A DNA stretch of 64,000 nt, from contig NZ_LQCI01000034.1 of the NCBI RefSeq assembly GCF_001613935.1, forward strand, positions 907,031-971,030. Reading direction: 5' to 3'. The position numbers and the translations under genes were made by a program. Shown here in pieces: positions 1 through 8,923 of this stretch (positions are counted from its first letter, which is position 1; the number at the start of each line of letters is the position of its first letter). The DNA is from Amycolatopsis regifaucium (GTDB lineage: Bacteria > Actinomycetota > Actinomycetes > Mycobacteriales > Pseudonocardiaceae). The notes under the pieces were generated by a model, which had not been told where the DNA came from, did not search any database, and worked only from the letters and a program-made list of their open reading frames with translations.

Positions 1-1
1 C

Positions 2-3000
2 CTCCGCGTCGGCCGCAGTTCGCACCGGCTCGCGACGCGGCTCGTGCCGCCGCAGACCGGCCCGGTCGACGAACTGGAGCCGATCGCGACGCTGGCCCTG
101 CGCCGGTTCGTCCGCGCGCACTCGATCGTGCCGGATCTGCCGACCCAGATCACCCTCCGCGGGTTCGCCGCGGTCAGCATGCAGGGCGACCGGGGCCTGA
201 CCCGCGGCCTCACCCGGGCGATGCTGGCCCAGCTGGTCACCTTCCACAGCCCCGACGACGTCCTCATCGCGATCGCGACGGCGGGCCGCGCCAAAGAAGA
301 ATGGGAATGGGCGAAGTGGCTGCCGCACGCCCAGCACCCGGCGCTCGCCGACGGCATCGGCCAGCTGCGCATGATGGCGGGCTCCCTCGCGCAGATCGAG
401 CAGTGGCTCGACGAAGAACTCCGTGACCGCCAGCGGTTCTCCCGTAACGCGACGCCCGCCCCGGATCAGCCGCACGTGGTGATCGTCGTCGACGACGCCG
501 AGGTCACCCGCGAGGAGCAGATCATCCTCGAAGAGGGCCTCGTCGGCGTCACCCTCATCGACCTTTCCGACTCCATCGGCAACCTTGCGGCCCGTCGTGG
601 TCTGCGGCTGGTGGTCGAGGAAGACCGCCTCGGCGCGCGCAGCGCCGGCGGCGTCGAGTGGTTCGGCCGTCCGGACACGCTGAGCGTGGTCGAGGCCGAA
701 GCGCTGGCACGACTGCTCGCGCCGTACCGCGTCGGCACCGCCGCGCAGGACGCGGCCGAGGAAGAGCCGCTGCTGTCGAACCCCGGTCTGCTCGAACTGC
801 TGGGGATCCCCGGCGACCCGATGACCTTCGACGTCCAGCAGGCCTGGCGGCCGCGTCCGGTGCGCGACCGCTACCGCGTCCCGTTCGGCGTCGGCGAGTA
901 CGGCCAGCCGGTCGAGCTGGACATCAAGGAAGCCGCGATGGAGGGCATGGGCCCGCACGGCCTGTGCATCGGGGCGACCGGTTCCGGTAAGTCCGAGTTC
1001 CTCCGCACCCTGGTGCTCGGCATGCTCGCGACACATTCGTCGAGCACGCTGAACTTCGTCCTCGTCGACTTCAAGGGTGGTGCGACGTTCCTCGGTCTGG
1101 ACGCCGCGCCGCACGTGTCCGCGGTCATCACCAACCTCGCGGACGAGGTCACGCTGGTCGACCGGATGAAGGACGCCCTGGCCGGTGAGATGAACCGGCG
1201 CCAGGAGGCGCTGAAGAACGGCGGTAACTTCAAAAACGTCTGGGAGTACGAGAAGGCCCGCGAGAACGGCGCCGACCTCGACCCGCTGCCCGCCCTCTTC
1301 ATCGTCTGTGACGAGTTCTCCGAGCTGCTGGCCGCGAAGCCGGACTTCATCGACCTGTTCGTCGCCATCGGACGGCTGGGCCGGTCGCTGCAGATGCACA
1401 TGCTCCTCGCGTCGCAGCGGCTGGAAGAGGGCAAGCTGCGCGGCCTCGACTCGCACCTTTCCTACCGCATCGGTCTCAAGACCTTCTCCGCCGCGGAATC
1501 CCGTGCCGCGATCGGCGTGCCTGACGCGTTCGAGCTGCCGTCGGTCCCGGGTGGTGGTTACCTGAAGTACGACACCTCGACGCTGGTCCGCTTCAAGGCT
1601 TCGTACGTCTCGGGCCCGTACCGGCCCGCGGGCATCAAGGCGGCCGGCCCGGTCGCGACCGTGGTCCGCGCGGACAAGCGCCCGCAGCTGTTCGTCCCCG
1701 ACTTCGTCGAACTGCCGAAGGAGCCGGAGCCGCAGCAGATCGAGGCCGCGCCGGTGGAGCAGGCCAAGTCTGAGGAAGCCGTCGAGCCCAGCGAGCTCGA
1801 CGTGATCGTGTCCCGGCTGGTCGGCCAGGGCCCGCCGGCCCACGAGGTCTGGCTGCCGCCGCTCAAGGAACCGAACTCGCTCGACACCCTGCTGCCGAAC
1901 CTGAACCCCACCGACGACCGCGGTCTTTCCCCGGTCGGATTCTTCGGCAACGGACGGCTGCAGGTGCCGCTCGGCATCGTCGACCGGCCGTACGAACAGC
2001 GTCGTGACCTGCTCTGGGCCGACTTCTCCGGTGGCGCCGGGCACGGTGTGATCGTCGGCGGTCCGCAGTCGGGCAAGTCGACCATGCTCCGGACGCTGAT
2101 CATGTCGATGGCGCTGACCCACACCCCCGAAGAGGCGCAGTTCTACGCGCTCGACCTCGGTGGCGGTACCTTGGCCGGTCTCCAGGGCCTGCCGCACGTC
2201 GGTGGCGTCGCCGTCGCCCGGCGCGAGCCGGACAAGGCCCGCCGGATCGTCGCCGAGCTGACCACCCTGCTCACCGAGCGGGAAGGCAAGTTCGGCGCGC
2301 TGGGCATCGACTCGATGAACGAGTTCCGCAACCGGAAACGGCGCGGCGAGATCAAGCCCGAAGACGACGCCTTCGGTGACGCCTTCCTGATCGTCGACAA
2401 CTGGAAGGCGCTGCGGGACGACTTCGACGAGCTGGAAACCTCGATCACCAAGCTCGCCACCCAGGGTCTTTCCTACGGCGTGCACGTCGTCATCGCGGCG
2501 AACCGGTGGGCGGACATCCGTCCCGCCATCAAGGACATGATCGGTACCCGGTTCGAACTCCGCCTGGGTGACCCGAGCGAGTCCGACATCGACCGCCGCG
2601 TCGCGGTGAACGTGCCGGCCGGTCGCCCCGGCCGCGGTCTGACCAGGGACAAGCTGCACCTGCTGACCGGTCTTCCGCGGATCGACGGCTCGAGCAACCC
2701 CGACGACGTCGCCGCCGGTGTCGCCGACGCGGTGGCGAAGATCAAGGGTGCGTGGCGCGGCCGCCCGGCGCCGCAGGTCCGCCTGCTGCCCGAGATGGTC
2801 ACCTACGACGAGGTCCTCAGCATCGACACCAAGCGCAACACGAAGCTGGTGCCGATCGGCGTCAACGAGGAAGACCTCCAGCCGATCTACCTCGACTTCA
2901 TGGCCGATTCGCACTTCTACGCGTTCGCGGACGGCGAGTCGGGCAAGACGAACCTGCTGCGGCAGATCACCCGGGGCATCACCGAGCGGTACACGACGCA

Positions 3001-3535
3001 GGAAGCGGTCATCATCCTCGTCGACTACCGGCGCACGATGCTCGGCTTCATCGGCGGAGACCAGCTGCTCGGTTACGCGGTTTCCGCCGCGCAGCTGGAA
3101 AGCATGGTCAAGGACGTCCACGGGTCGATGACCCGGCGGCTCCCCGGTCCGGACGTGACGCAGGAACAGCTGAAGACGCGGTCCTGGTGGACCGGTCCGG
3201 AGCTGTTCATCATCGTCGACGACTACGACCTGGTCGCCACGCAGACGAGCAACCCGCTGAAGCCGCTCGCCGAGTTCCTCGCCCAGGCGAAGGACGTCGG
3301 TCTGCACGTCGTCGTGGTGCGCCGCAGCGGTGGCGCGGCCCGGGCGATGTTCGACCCGATCCTCGGCAAGCTCAGGGAGATCGCGGCGCCCGGTATGGTC
3401 ATGAACGGCTCGCGGGACGAGGGCAACCTCATCGCCAACGTGAAGCCGAGCCAGATGCCGCCGGGCCGAGGAAACCTCGTGACCCGGAAGCACGGCAAGC
3501 AGCTCATGCAGGTCTCGTGGATCCAGCCGGACTGA
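2..3535 (+). CDS. eccC: Type VII secretion FtsK/SpoIIIE-type ATPase EccC (ESX-4-like), 5' end outside window
   Basis: This is the motor ATPase of a type VII (ESX) secretion system, an inner-membrane protein that recognises and drives export of WXG100 proteins. The frame is open to the left window edge, so the N-terminus (membrane segments and start) is missing. About 1178 codons remain, against roughly 1300 for full EccC. Counting from the GTG at 44, ATPase 1 has a canonical Walker A (GATGSGKS, near residue 310) and Walker B (LFIVCDE, near 420). ATPase 2 has GGPQSGKS (near 671) and a weaker Walker B (FLIVDNW). ATPase 3 has GESGKT (near 963) and LFIIVDDYD. All three domains are in one chain, as in ESX-4-like loci. 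The following genes (Hsp70-like/Rv3446c type, Esx pair, rplM, rpsI) match the mycobacterial ESX-4 surroundings, so EccC4 is the best reading; the subtype is inferred from synteny. Confidence 0.95.
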   Translation, partial: LRVGRSSHRLATRLVPPQTGPVDELEPIATLALRRFVRAHSIVPDLPTQITLRGFAAVSMQGDRGLTRGLTRAMLAQLVTFHSPDDVLIAIATAGRAKEEWEWAKWLPHAQHPALADGIGQLRMMAGSLAQIEQWLDEELRDRQRFSRNATPAPDQPHVVIVVDDAEVTREEQIILEEGLVGVTLIDLSDSIGNLAARRGLRLVVEEDRLGARSAGGVEWFGRPDTLSVVEAEALARLLAPYRVGTAAQDAAEEEPLLSNPGLLELLGIPGDPMTFDVQQAWRPRPVRDRYRVPFGVGEYGQPVELDIKEAAMEGMGPHGLCIGATGSGKSEFLRTLVLGMLATHSSSTLNFVLVDFKGGATFLGLDAAPHVSAVITNLADEVTLVDRMKDALAGEMNRRQEALKNGGNFKNVWEYEKARENGADLDPLPALFIVCDEFSELLAAKPDFIDLFVAIGRLGRSLQMHMLLASQRLEEGKLRGLDSHLSYRIGLKTFSAAESRAAIGVPDAFELPSVPGGGYLKYDTSTLVRFKASYVSGPYRPAGIKAAGPVATVVRADKRPQLFVPDFVELPKEPEPQQIEAAPVEQAKSEEAVEPSELDVIVSRLVGQGPPAHEVWLPPLKEPNSLDTLLPNLNPTDDRGLSPVGFFGNGRLQVPLGIVDRPYEQRRDLLWADFSGGAGHGVIVGGPQSGKSTMLRTLIMSMALTHTPEEAQFYALDLGGGTLAGLQGLPHVGGVAVARREPDKARRIVAELTTLLTEREGKFGALGIDSMNEFRNRKRRGEIKPEDDAFGDAFLIVDNWKALRDDFDELETSITKLATQGLSYGVHVVIAANRWADIRPAIKDMIGTRFELRLGDPSESDIDRRVAVNVPAGRPGRGLTRDKLHLLTGLPRIDGSSNPDDVAAGVADAVAKIKGAWRGRPAPQVRLLPEMVTYDEVLSIDTKRNTKLVPIGVNEEDLQPIYLDFMADSHFYAFADGESGKTNLLRQITRGITERYTTQEAVIILVDYRRTMLGFIGGDQLLGYAVSAAQLESMVKDVHGSMTRRLPGPDVTQEQLKTRSWWTGPELFIIVDDYDLVATQTSNPLKPLAEFLAQAKDVGLHVVVVRRSGGAARAMFDPILGKLREIAAPGMVMNGSRDEGNLIANVKPSQMPPGRGNLVTRKHGKQLMQVSWIQPD

Positions 3536-3603
3536 CCTTCCGCGGAACCAGGTGAGGTACGGGCTGGGCGTGGGGTGACGACGACGATCTGCGGGAGTGG
3601 CTT

Positions 3604-5547
3604 GTGACAGTGCGGGTAGCGGTGGACTTCGGGACATCGAGCACCTGCGTAGTCGCTTCGATCAACGGCCGTGAGCCGCAGGTCGTCGTGGTGGACGGGC
3701 AGCCCCTGATGTCGTCCGCGGTCTACGCCGCGCCGGACGGGACGCTGTTCGTCGGCCAGGAGGCGGAACGGCAGGCGGCGGTGGACCCGTCGCGGTACGA
3801 GCCGAACCCGAAGCGCCGGATCGACGAAGGCGACCTGCTGCTGGGCGACAACGTCCTCCGCGTGACCGACGTCGTGCACGCCGTGCTGAAACGCGCGGTG
3901 ACCGAGGCGCGCCGGCTCGCCGGTGACTCCGAGGTCGAGTTGCTCGTCCTGACCCACCCGGCCGATTGGGGCGCGACCCGGACCCGCCTGCTCCGGCAGG
4001 CGGCGGGCGGGCTCGCGCGCCAGGTCGCCCTCGTGCCGGAACCGGTCGCCGCGGCGGTCTATCACGCGGCGACGTTCGCTCCGGTCGACCTCAACTCCGA
4101 GCGCACCGTCGAGTTCAGCGGCCGTCCCGGCGACGCCCTGGCGGTGCTCGACCTCGGCGGGGGCACCGTCGACGTCTCCGTGGTCCAGCGCATGCCCGGC
4201 AGCCCGGCGGATCGCAGTTCGCCCGCTAAACGCGCCGGGTTCCAGGTGCTGGCCACCCGGGGGGACCCGAGTTTCGGCGGGGCGGACGTCGATCAGGCGC
4301 TCCTGGAGCATGTGGGTTCGCTGGTGTCGTCCGTCGATCCGCCGGAATGGCGGAAGCTGGTCGAGGGCCGCGAACTCACCGACCGACGGCGCCGCCGCGT
4401 CCTGCGGCAGGACGTGCGCGGTGCGAAAGAGACGTTGTCGCGGCACGCGTACACCGACGTCCCGATGCCACCGCCGTTCGCCGACGCCCACGTGACCCGC
4501 GAGGACCTCGAGCGGCTCATCGCGGGCCCGCTCGGGCGCGCGGTCGAGCTGACGGTCGCCGCGATCAGTGATTCCGGGCTGCGGCCGAAGCAGCTGACCG
4601 CGATCTTCCTCGTGGGCGGGTCGAGCCGGATCCCGATGGTGTCGCGGCTCGTGCACGAGCGGACCGGTGTCGTGCCCACGACCCTCGACCAGCCGGAGAC
4701 CGTGGTCGCCCGCGGCGCCCTGCGCGCGGTGCTGATCGACCCGGACCGGACCGGATCGCTGGCCGGCTCCGCGGTCTCCCGTGCGGGCGGTGCCCTCGCG
4801 CCGTCCCGCCCCGACGCCCAGCGCCCCTCGTTCCCTCCTGGTCCGCACCACCCCGCCCCGCCCCCACAGAGCGCGTTTAGCCCGCTAAACGCGACGCGGC
4901 AGGGGCCGCCGTCGCCGCCGATGGGACACCAGAGGATAGCCGGGCAGCAGCCGTGGCGGCCGGGTGTGCCTTCCCCCGAGCGCAAACCGGCCGAGCGCGG
5001 CGGAAAGAGCAAGAAGACGCCCTGGATCATCGCCGCGGCCGTAGTGGCCGTGGCGGCGGTCGTCGGCGGTGTCCTCTTCGCCGTCAACAGCGGGGAGGAC
5101 GAGCCGGAAGGGCGCGTGCTCGCCCAGTACGACTACCGCTTCATCGCGCCGATGGACTGGACGCAGACCGACGACCGGGTCGCCCAGCGTCAGGTGGTGA
5201 TCCATCCGAGCGACTCCCTCACCGGGGACGACCTCGTGGTCGCCCAGGAGTACGTGATGGACTACGACGCGACGGCGGACAGACAGAAGCTTGTCGACCA
5301 ACTCGGCGGCGAGGCGGAGAGTAAGCCGGAGCAATACAGTGGTTTCAACGCCTCCGTGAGTTACGGCGGCAAGACCGTCATCTACTACCGCGAGACCAAG
5401 CCGAGGGCGCGCGTCGACTGGTACGTCGTCGCACAGGGGAAGATCCGCGTCCACATCGGTTGCCAGTACGGCACCGGCTCACCGTTCGAACAACGCGTGA
5501 GCGCGGCCTGCGAGCAGGTCGTCAAAACGATGGTGGTCGTCCACTGA
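3604..5547 (+). CDS. Hsp70-like ATPase fused to a type VII secretion-associated (Rv3446c-like) membrane domain
   Basis: Residues 1 to about 385 form an actin/Hsp70-type nucleotide-binding domain (phosphate-1 motif VDFGTSSTCVV at the N-terminus, DLGGGTVDVS near 181, LVGGSSRIPMV near 338). A Pro-rich linker follows, then one membrane helix (about 473-494), then an outside domain of about 150 residues like the Rv3446c-family type VII secretion-associated domain. No Hsp70 substrate-binding domain is seen. The GTG start lies 68 bases after eccC and is followed directly by VRVAVDFGTSS. A chaperone or ATP sensor tied to the secretion machine is inferred. Two copies of the dispersed palindrome lie in frame, encoding residues about 203-211 and 424-430. 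The first falls within the nucleotide-binding domain. Confidence 0.85.
   Translation: MTVRVAVDFGTSSTCVVASINGREPQVVVVDGQPLMSSAVYAAPDGTLFVGQEAERQAAVDPSRYEPNPKRRIDEGDLLLGDNVLRVTDVVHAVLKRAVTEARRLAGDSEVELLVLTHPADWGATRTRLLRQAAGGLARQVALVPEPVAAAVYHAATFAPVDLNSERTVEFSGRPGDALAVLDLGGGTVDVSVVQRMPGSPADRSSPAKRAGFQVLATRGDPSFGGADVDQALLEHVGSLVSSVDPPEWRKLVEGRELTDRRRRRVLRQDVRGAKETLSRHAYTDVPMPPPFADAHVTREDLERLIAGPLGRAVELTVAAISDSGLRPKQLTAIFLVGGSSRIPMVSRLVHERTGVVPTTLDQPETVVARGALRAVLIDPDRTGSLAGSAVSRAGGALAPSRPDAQRPSFPPGPHHPAPPPQSAFSPLNATRQGPPSPPMGHQRIAGQQPWRPGVPSPERKPAERGGKSKKTPWIIAAAVVAVAAVVGGVLFAVNSGEDEPEGRVLAQYDYRFIAPMDWTQTDDRVAQRQVVIHPSDSLTGDDLVVAQEYVMDYDATADRQKLVDQLGGEAESKPEQYSGFNASVSYGGKTVIYYRETKPRARVDWYVVAQGKIRVHIGCQYGTGSPFEQRVSAACEQVVKTMVVVH
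4210..4234 (+). repeat. Dispersed palindromic element, degenerate copy inside the Hsp70-like gene
   Basis: Reads GATCGCAGTTCGCCCGCTAA and continues ACGCG. The right arm is perfect and the left arm degenerate. It is translated as DRSSPAKRA in the ATPase domain without a stop, because the left arm has TTCGC where the canonical TTTAGC would give a TAG in this frame. Confidence 0.6.
4873..4892 (+). repeat. Dispersed palindromic element, perfect copy inside the Hsp70-like gene linker
   Basis: Two 9-base arms, GCGTTTAGC and GCTAAACGC, flank a CC centre. The copy lies in the Pro-rich linker and is read as FSPLNAT, the stop-free frame of the canonical element. Confidence 0.85.
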
Positions 5548-5559
5548 AGGGGGAGCCAG

Positions 5560-5922
5560 ATGGCACCCGAAGCCGAGACCGCCGCTGAGCATTTCGCGCG
5601 CACAGGGCGCGACGCGGTCACTTACGCCCGGCAGGTCGCCCGCACGGCCAAAGCGCGTTACGAACGCCGCCGCGGAGAAAACGCCGAACTGGCGAAGCAA
5701 TTCGGCAAGGGACGGCTCGTCGGCGGCGAGACCGCGCCGACCCCCAGCGTCGTCCGGAACGCCGCGAAACGGTTCCGTGCCGGCGTCGGTCTTCCGGTCC
5801 CCGCTTTGCCCTCAGCGGCAGACCTGGTTCCCGTTCGGCCAGAACCCGCGCCCCGTCGGCCACGAGCGGGTGACGAGGACGAGGACTTTTCGCAGTCGCG
5901 AATCATGATCCGCGGTGAATGA
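5560..5922 (+). CDS. Small basic/acidic protein with DEDF-type C-terminal tail, type VII locus
   Basis: A 120-residue protein of unknown function. The ATG lies 12 bases after the Hsp70-like gene behind a strong GGGGGAG site, so the two are probably co-transcribed. The N-terminal half is rich in Lys/Arg/Ala and probably helical; the middle is Pro-rich. The C-terminus has an acidic cluster followed by FSQSRIM (DEDEDFSQ). The acidic run plus Phe and Ser/Ala-Asn/Gln resembles the tails of the last genes of the two EspC-like cassettes downstream (14460-14939 and 20796-21335). No signal peptide or membrane helix is seen. The position suggests an accessory role in type VII secretion; this is inference. 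Confidence 0.75.
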   Translation: MAPEAETAAEHFARTGRDAVTYARQVARTAKARYERRRGENAELAKQFGKGRLVGGETAPTPSVVRNAAKRFRAGVGLPVPALPSAADLVPVRPEPAPRRPRAGDEDEDFSQSRIMIRGE

Positions 5923-6074
5923 TCGACCGCTGTGCACTTGCGAAATCCCGTGGTGAAAGGCCATTTCTTCCCGCGATTCGCGCCAGGTGGTCGCCGTGCC
6001 GCCGACTGGTTCCCCCGGCGAGCGTTCACGCAAGCAACTACTTGAAATCAAACCGCGACAAGGGGGAACCAGAC

Positions 6075-6095
6075 ATGGCAGGGTCTCCGTCGTAG
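6075..6095 (+). other. Possible six-codon leader ORF upstream of the Esx pair
   Basis: ATG GCA GGG TCT CCG TCG TAG follows a strong AGGGGGAA site by 7 bases, 59 bases before the Esx start. The real esx gene begins with the similar Met-Ala-Gly and the same type of AGGGGG site. It may be a leader ORF or a remnant of a duplicated start. The 231-base gap between 5922 and 6154 holds nothing else recognisable apart from the presumed promoter. Confidence 0.35.
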
Positions 6096-6153
6096 GTCCG
6101 TACGAAACGAACACACCGAGTACGGATAACCACGAACGAAGGGGGTAGCTCCC

Positions 6154-6474
6154 ATGGCTGGCGGTTTTCAGGGGAATGTCGAGCAGTTCACCCAGGCTGA
6201 GAAGCGGGTGACTGAGGTTCGCGTCTCGATGGACCAGAACTTGGGCACGCTTCGCAGCAACATCGAAGCCACCCAGGCCGGCTGGACCGGCGACGCGGCG
6301 ATCGCGTTCAACAACGTGATGAAGCGCTTCGACGAAGCGGGCCGGGGGCTGAACCAGGCCCTCCAGAACATCGGCGAACTGCTCGAGCAGGCCGGTTCGA
6401 AGTACAACGCTTCCGAGCAGCAGCAGCAGGAACTCATCAAGTCGGTCAACGCCGGCTTCGGCGTCCTCGGCTGA
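6154..6474 (+). CDS. WXG100 family type VII secretion target (EsxB/CFP-10 side)
   Basis: A 106-residue helix-turn-helix hairpin protein with the signature turn WTG near residue 46, flanked by long amphipathic helices. It is a small secreted partner normally exported as a heterodimer with the protein encoded next door. It has a strong AGGGGG ribosome site. Position relative to rplM/rpsI corresponds to esxU/esxT of the ESX-4 locus, but which partner is which cannot be settled here. The C-terminus (SKYNASEQQQQ) holds a Y-x3-E signal, like the general type VII export motif YxxxD/E. Confidence 0.92.
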   Translation: MAGGFQGNVEQFTQAEKRVTEVRVSMDQNLGTLRSNIEATQAGWTGDAAIAFNNVMKRFDEAGRGLNQALQNIGELLEQAGSKYNASEQQQQELIKSVNAGFGVLG

Positions 6475-6524
6475 TCTCGGCTCCCCGCACCATCCACAGA
6501 CTTTCTTAACCACTGGAGGAAACC

Positions 6525-6809
6525 ATGTCCGAGATGAAGGTCGATTACGCCACGATCCACACGGCGGCCGAAGACTGCAAGAAGACCGGTGGGGAGCTCG
6601 AGTCGCTGTTCGGTCAGCTGAAGAGCGACCTCGCTCCGCTGGTCAACACCTGGCAGGGTGACGCGCAGACCGCTTACCTGGCCGCGCAGCAGGAGTGGGA
6701 CAACAAGTTCGAGGAGCTCAAGCAGCTCCTCGCGCAGGTCGCCGGCGTGCTGCCGCAGCTGGCCGACGGCTACCAGGCCACGGAGCAGGGCGTCACCGGC
6801 CTGTTCTGA
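6525..6809 (+). CDS. WXG100 family type VII secretion target (ESAT-6 side)
   Basis: A 94-residue protein with WQG near residue 44 between two predicted helices, typical ESAT-6-like length. The ATG lies 50 bases after the previous WXG100 gene with a good GGAGGA site, so they form a bicistronic pair and presumably a heterodimer. The tail lacks a clear YxxxD/E, in keeping with only one partner carrying the export signal. A strong terminator follows, so the pair ends a transcription unit. Confidence 0.92.
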   Translation: MSEMKVDYATIHTAAEDCKKTGGELESLFGQLKSDLAPLVNTWQGDAQTAYLAAQQEWDNKFEELKQLLAQVAGVLPQLADGYQATEQGVTGLF

Positions 6810-6829
6810 GTCTCACGCTCGGAACGAGC

Positions 6830-6868
6830 AACGGCGGGCAGGCATCTTCGGATGCCGAGCCCGCCGTT
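6830..6868 (+). terminator. Rho-independent terminator of the Esx pair
   Basis: Outer stem AACGGCGGGC / GCCCGCCGTT encloses an inner stem GGCATC-TTCG-GATGCC with a UUCG tetraloop. T-rich TCGTTTGT follows. Confidence 0.85.
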
Positions 6869-6885
6869 TCGTTTGTGCGAAAGAA

Positions 6886-6918
6886 AAAGCCGCGACGGAG
6901 GAACTCCATCGCGGCTTT
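6886..6918 (-). terminator. Rho-independent terminator of the DUF4333 gene
   Basis: On the minus strand a 15-base stem (AAAGCCGCGATGGAG with its complement, one mismatch) is followed by a T-rich run. It sits back to back with the terminator of the Esx pair, insulating the convergent units. Confidence 0.85.
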
Positions 6919-6936
6919 CGGTGTATCGGGCGAAGA

Positions 6937-7695
6937 TCAGTGCGGCGCGCCGACCTCGAATTCCGGCGTGGTGTTCAGTACTCGGACGGTGACCTTCTTC
7001 TGCTGTCCCGAAAGGTCGATCGAGCAGTCGAACGTGGTGCCGTTTTCCACTGGTTGGCCGGAAGGACAGGCCACGTTCTTCACGTCCGGTTCCCCGTAAT
7101 GTTCGTTGAGCACGCGGACGACACCGTCTTGGACCGACTTCTGATCGAGACTGTCACCCGCGAACGCCCCGAGCAGCCAAGCGCCGACCCCTCCCGCGAC
7201 CACGACGGCCGCGGCGATTCCACCGATCAGCAGCGTTTTCTTCGAGACCTTCGGCTTTTTCGCGGGCTCGGTCCCGAAAGCGCCGAGTCCGCCGTATTGG
7301 GACGACGACTGCGCGGGCTGGAACCCTCCGCCGTACTGGGCCGGTGGGGGACTACCCGGTGGAGTCTGGTGCGGCGCCTGCCAATTCTGCTGCGGCGCGG
7401 GCTGCTGCGGCGGTTGCTGCTGCCACGCCGCTCCCGGTGCGGGAGTGCTGCTTTGCTGCCATGGCCCGGAAAACGAGCCGGTGACGCCGGGCTGGCCGGG
7501 CTGCTGCCACGGCCCGGTGTAGGAGCCGGTGGTCGCCGCGTTCGGGTCGCTTTGCTGCCACTGCCCGGAATGCGGTCCGGTGGCCTGCCCCTCCTGCTGC
7601 CAGCCTTGCGGCTGGTTGGCGGGATTCGCCGGTGGCTGCCACCACTGCTGCGGCTCTTGGGGGTGTTGGGGCTGTTGTTCGGGCGGCTGGCTCAT
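6937..7695 (-). CDS. Single-pass membrane protein with Gln/Pro-rich N-terminus and DUF4333 domain
   Basis: 252 residues. Residues 1 to about 145 are low-complexity and rich in Gln, Pro, Gly and Trp (repeated GPWQQ and similar blocks), presumably cytosolic. A membrane helix follows at about 155-178, then an outside DUF4333-type domain with the typical two cysteines (VACPSG and FDCSID). Its function is not known. The gene lies 62 bases after a lipoprotein gene on the same strand, so the two probably form an envelope operon, and it ends at a clear terminator. Confidence 0.85.
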   Translation of the reverse strand: MSQPPEQQPQHPQEPQQWWQPPANPANQPQGWQQEGQATGPHSGQWQQSDPNAATTGSYTGPWQQPGQPGVTGSFSGPWQQSSTPAPGAAWQQQPPQQPAPQQNWQAPHQTPPGSPPPAQYGGGFQPAQSSSQYGGLGAFGTEPAKKPKVSKKTLLIGGIAAAVVVAGGVGAWLLGAFAGDSLDQKSVQDGVVRVLNEHYGEPDVKNVACPSGQPVENGTTFDCSIDLSGQQKKVTVRVLNTTPEFEVGAPH

Positions 7696-7757
7696 CGGTG
7701 GTCACTCCGGGGCGTCGAGAATTTCGCAGCATCGGGACGAAGGCGCTCGGCCATGCT

Positions 7758-8648
7758 TCAGACGCCTTTCAGCTCGGCGAACCGGCGATTGAAGTCGTCC
7801 TTCGCCGCCTTGTCCGGCAGCACGGTGATCTGCGAGGCGTCCGGCAGCTTCGGCATGTCCTGCGCGGTCGCCTTGCCGGTGAAGCGGAAGTCGTAGCGCA
7901 GTTCGATCTTGTGTCCGCCGCCCTCGATCTTGGCGTCCATCACGATCTGGTTCAGCGTCCCGTCCGCGTTGAGGGAGACGGTCGTCAGTACCGGCGCCTT
8001 CTTCATCTCGTCCGTGATCGCCCCGGTGATCTTCGGGGGCAGGACCTCCACGCGGCGCTCGATGAACTTGCCGAACGGGACGGCGGCGGTCAGCTCGATC
8101 CGGTTCTCAGGCAGGCTTTTGGCGCCCTTCACGATCTTCTTGTCCGCGTTGTAGGAGACGGCGATGGCGTCGGCCATCTTGCAGGCGGTGATGATGCCGC
8201 TCCACGCGCAGGGGATGGTCAGCCCGGCTTCCGATTTGGGCATCGAGACCCACGGCGTCGGCGCGAGACTCTTGTAGACGGGCCCGAGGTAGGCGTATTC
8301 GACGGTTCCGTCGCCCGGGGTGTACCAGTCGATGCTGTCGTCCGGGTTCTTCTGCGACCGATGACGGCTGACGCGGCTCTCCGGCGAACCGGCGCGGGCG
8401 GAAGAGATCGTGCTGCGGATGTACTGCTCGTCGAACCGGAAGTACGCGCCCGATTCGCTGGTGACGTCCCGCTGGTCGCCGATCGTGTCCTGCAGCTTGT
8501 TCATCGCCGCTTCGAACTTCGTGCCGACGTACGCCGCGGCGTCGTCGCCCTTCGGCACGGCGTTGCCCGCCCGGGCCTGGCCGCAGGCGGTGGTGAGTGC
8601 CAGCACGGCGCCCAGCACGCACAAGATGATCGTTGGCCGTTTGTTCAT
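7758..8648 (-). CDS. Lipoprotein of unknown function
   Basis: 296 residues from the ATG at 8648, chosen because AGGGGAA precedes it and the product then begins with a proper lipoprotein signal (MNKRPTIILCVLGAVLALTT, then the lipobox Cys). An upstream in-frame start at 8744 would add 32 Arg-rich residues in front of the signal and is unlikely. The mature part is hydrophilic with no recognised catalytic motif. It is the first gene of a two-gene unit with the DUF4333 membrane protein. Confidence 0.82.
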   Translation of the reverse strand: MNKRPTIILCVLGAVLALTTACGQARAGNAVPKGDDAAAYVGTKFEAAMNKLQDTIGDQRDVTSESGAYFRFDEQYIRSTISSARAGSPESRVSRHRSQKNPDDSIDWYTPGDGTVEYAYLGPVYKSLAPTPWVSMPKSEAGLTIPCAWSGIITACKMADAIAVSYNADKKIVKGAKSLPENRIELTAAVPFGKFIERRVEVLPPKITGAITDEMKKAPVLTTVSLNADGTLNQIVMDAKIEGGGHKIELRYDFRFTGKATAQDMPKLPDASQITVLPDKAAKDDFNRRFAELKGV

Positions 8649-8923
8649 CGCCGTTCCCCTGAATCGAGTCCCCGCGCGCGGTGCGCGTCCGGATCGTCTC
8701 ATCCTCCCCCGCCGAAGGTGATGCCGTGGGCGGTTCCGCCACACCGGCGGGTACGATTGCGGGGCGCCCGCCGGGCGCCGGTCCTAGTATGGGACCCCGG
8801 ACCGACCCCCGCTTCGCAGTAGGGTCGGGCGTGGGGGTATCTTCATATGTCGTTGTGCGCTGCGGCGCGTAAGCGCTAGGCCCGCACAGAACCCACACGC
8901 AATGTTGACGACGAGGTAGACCC
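8649..8923 (+). promoter_or_regulatory. Divergent intergenic region with rplM-rpsI leader
   Basis: 275 bases between the lipoprotein gene (minus) and rplM (plus). It holds GC-rich dyads (GGCGCCCGCCGGGCGCC near 8763; CCGACCC...GGGTCGG near 8802-8830), a possible -10 TAGTAT near 8785 and another AT-richer stretch TATCTTCATATG near 8838. A structured ribosomal-protein leader is possible; no known leader family is recognised by eye. Confidence 0.4.

Noticed and set aside
6840..7896. Long plus-strand frame opposite the DUF4333 protein
   Set aside because: Shadow of the Gln/Pro-rich coding region; the minus strand has signal, membrane helix, domain and terminator.
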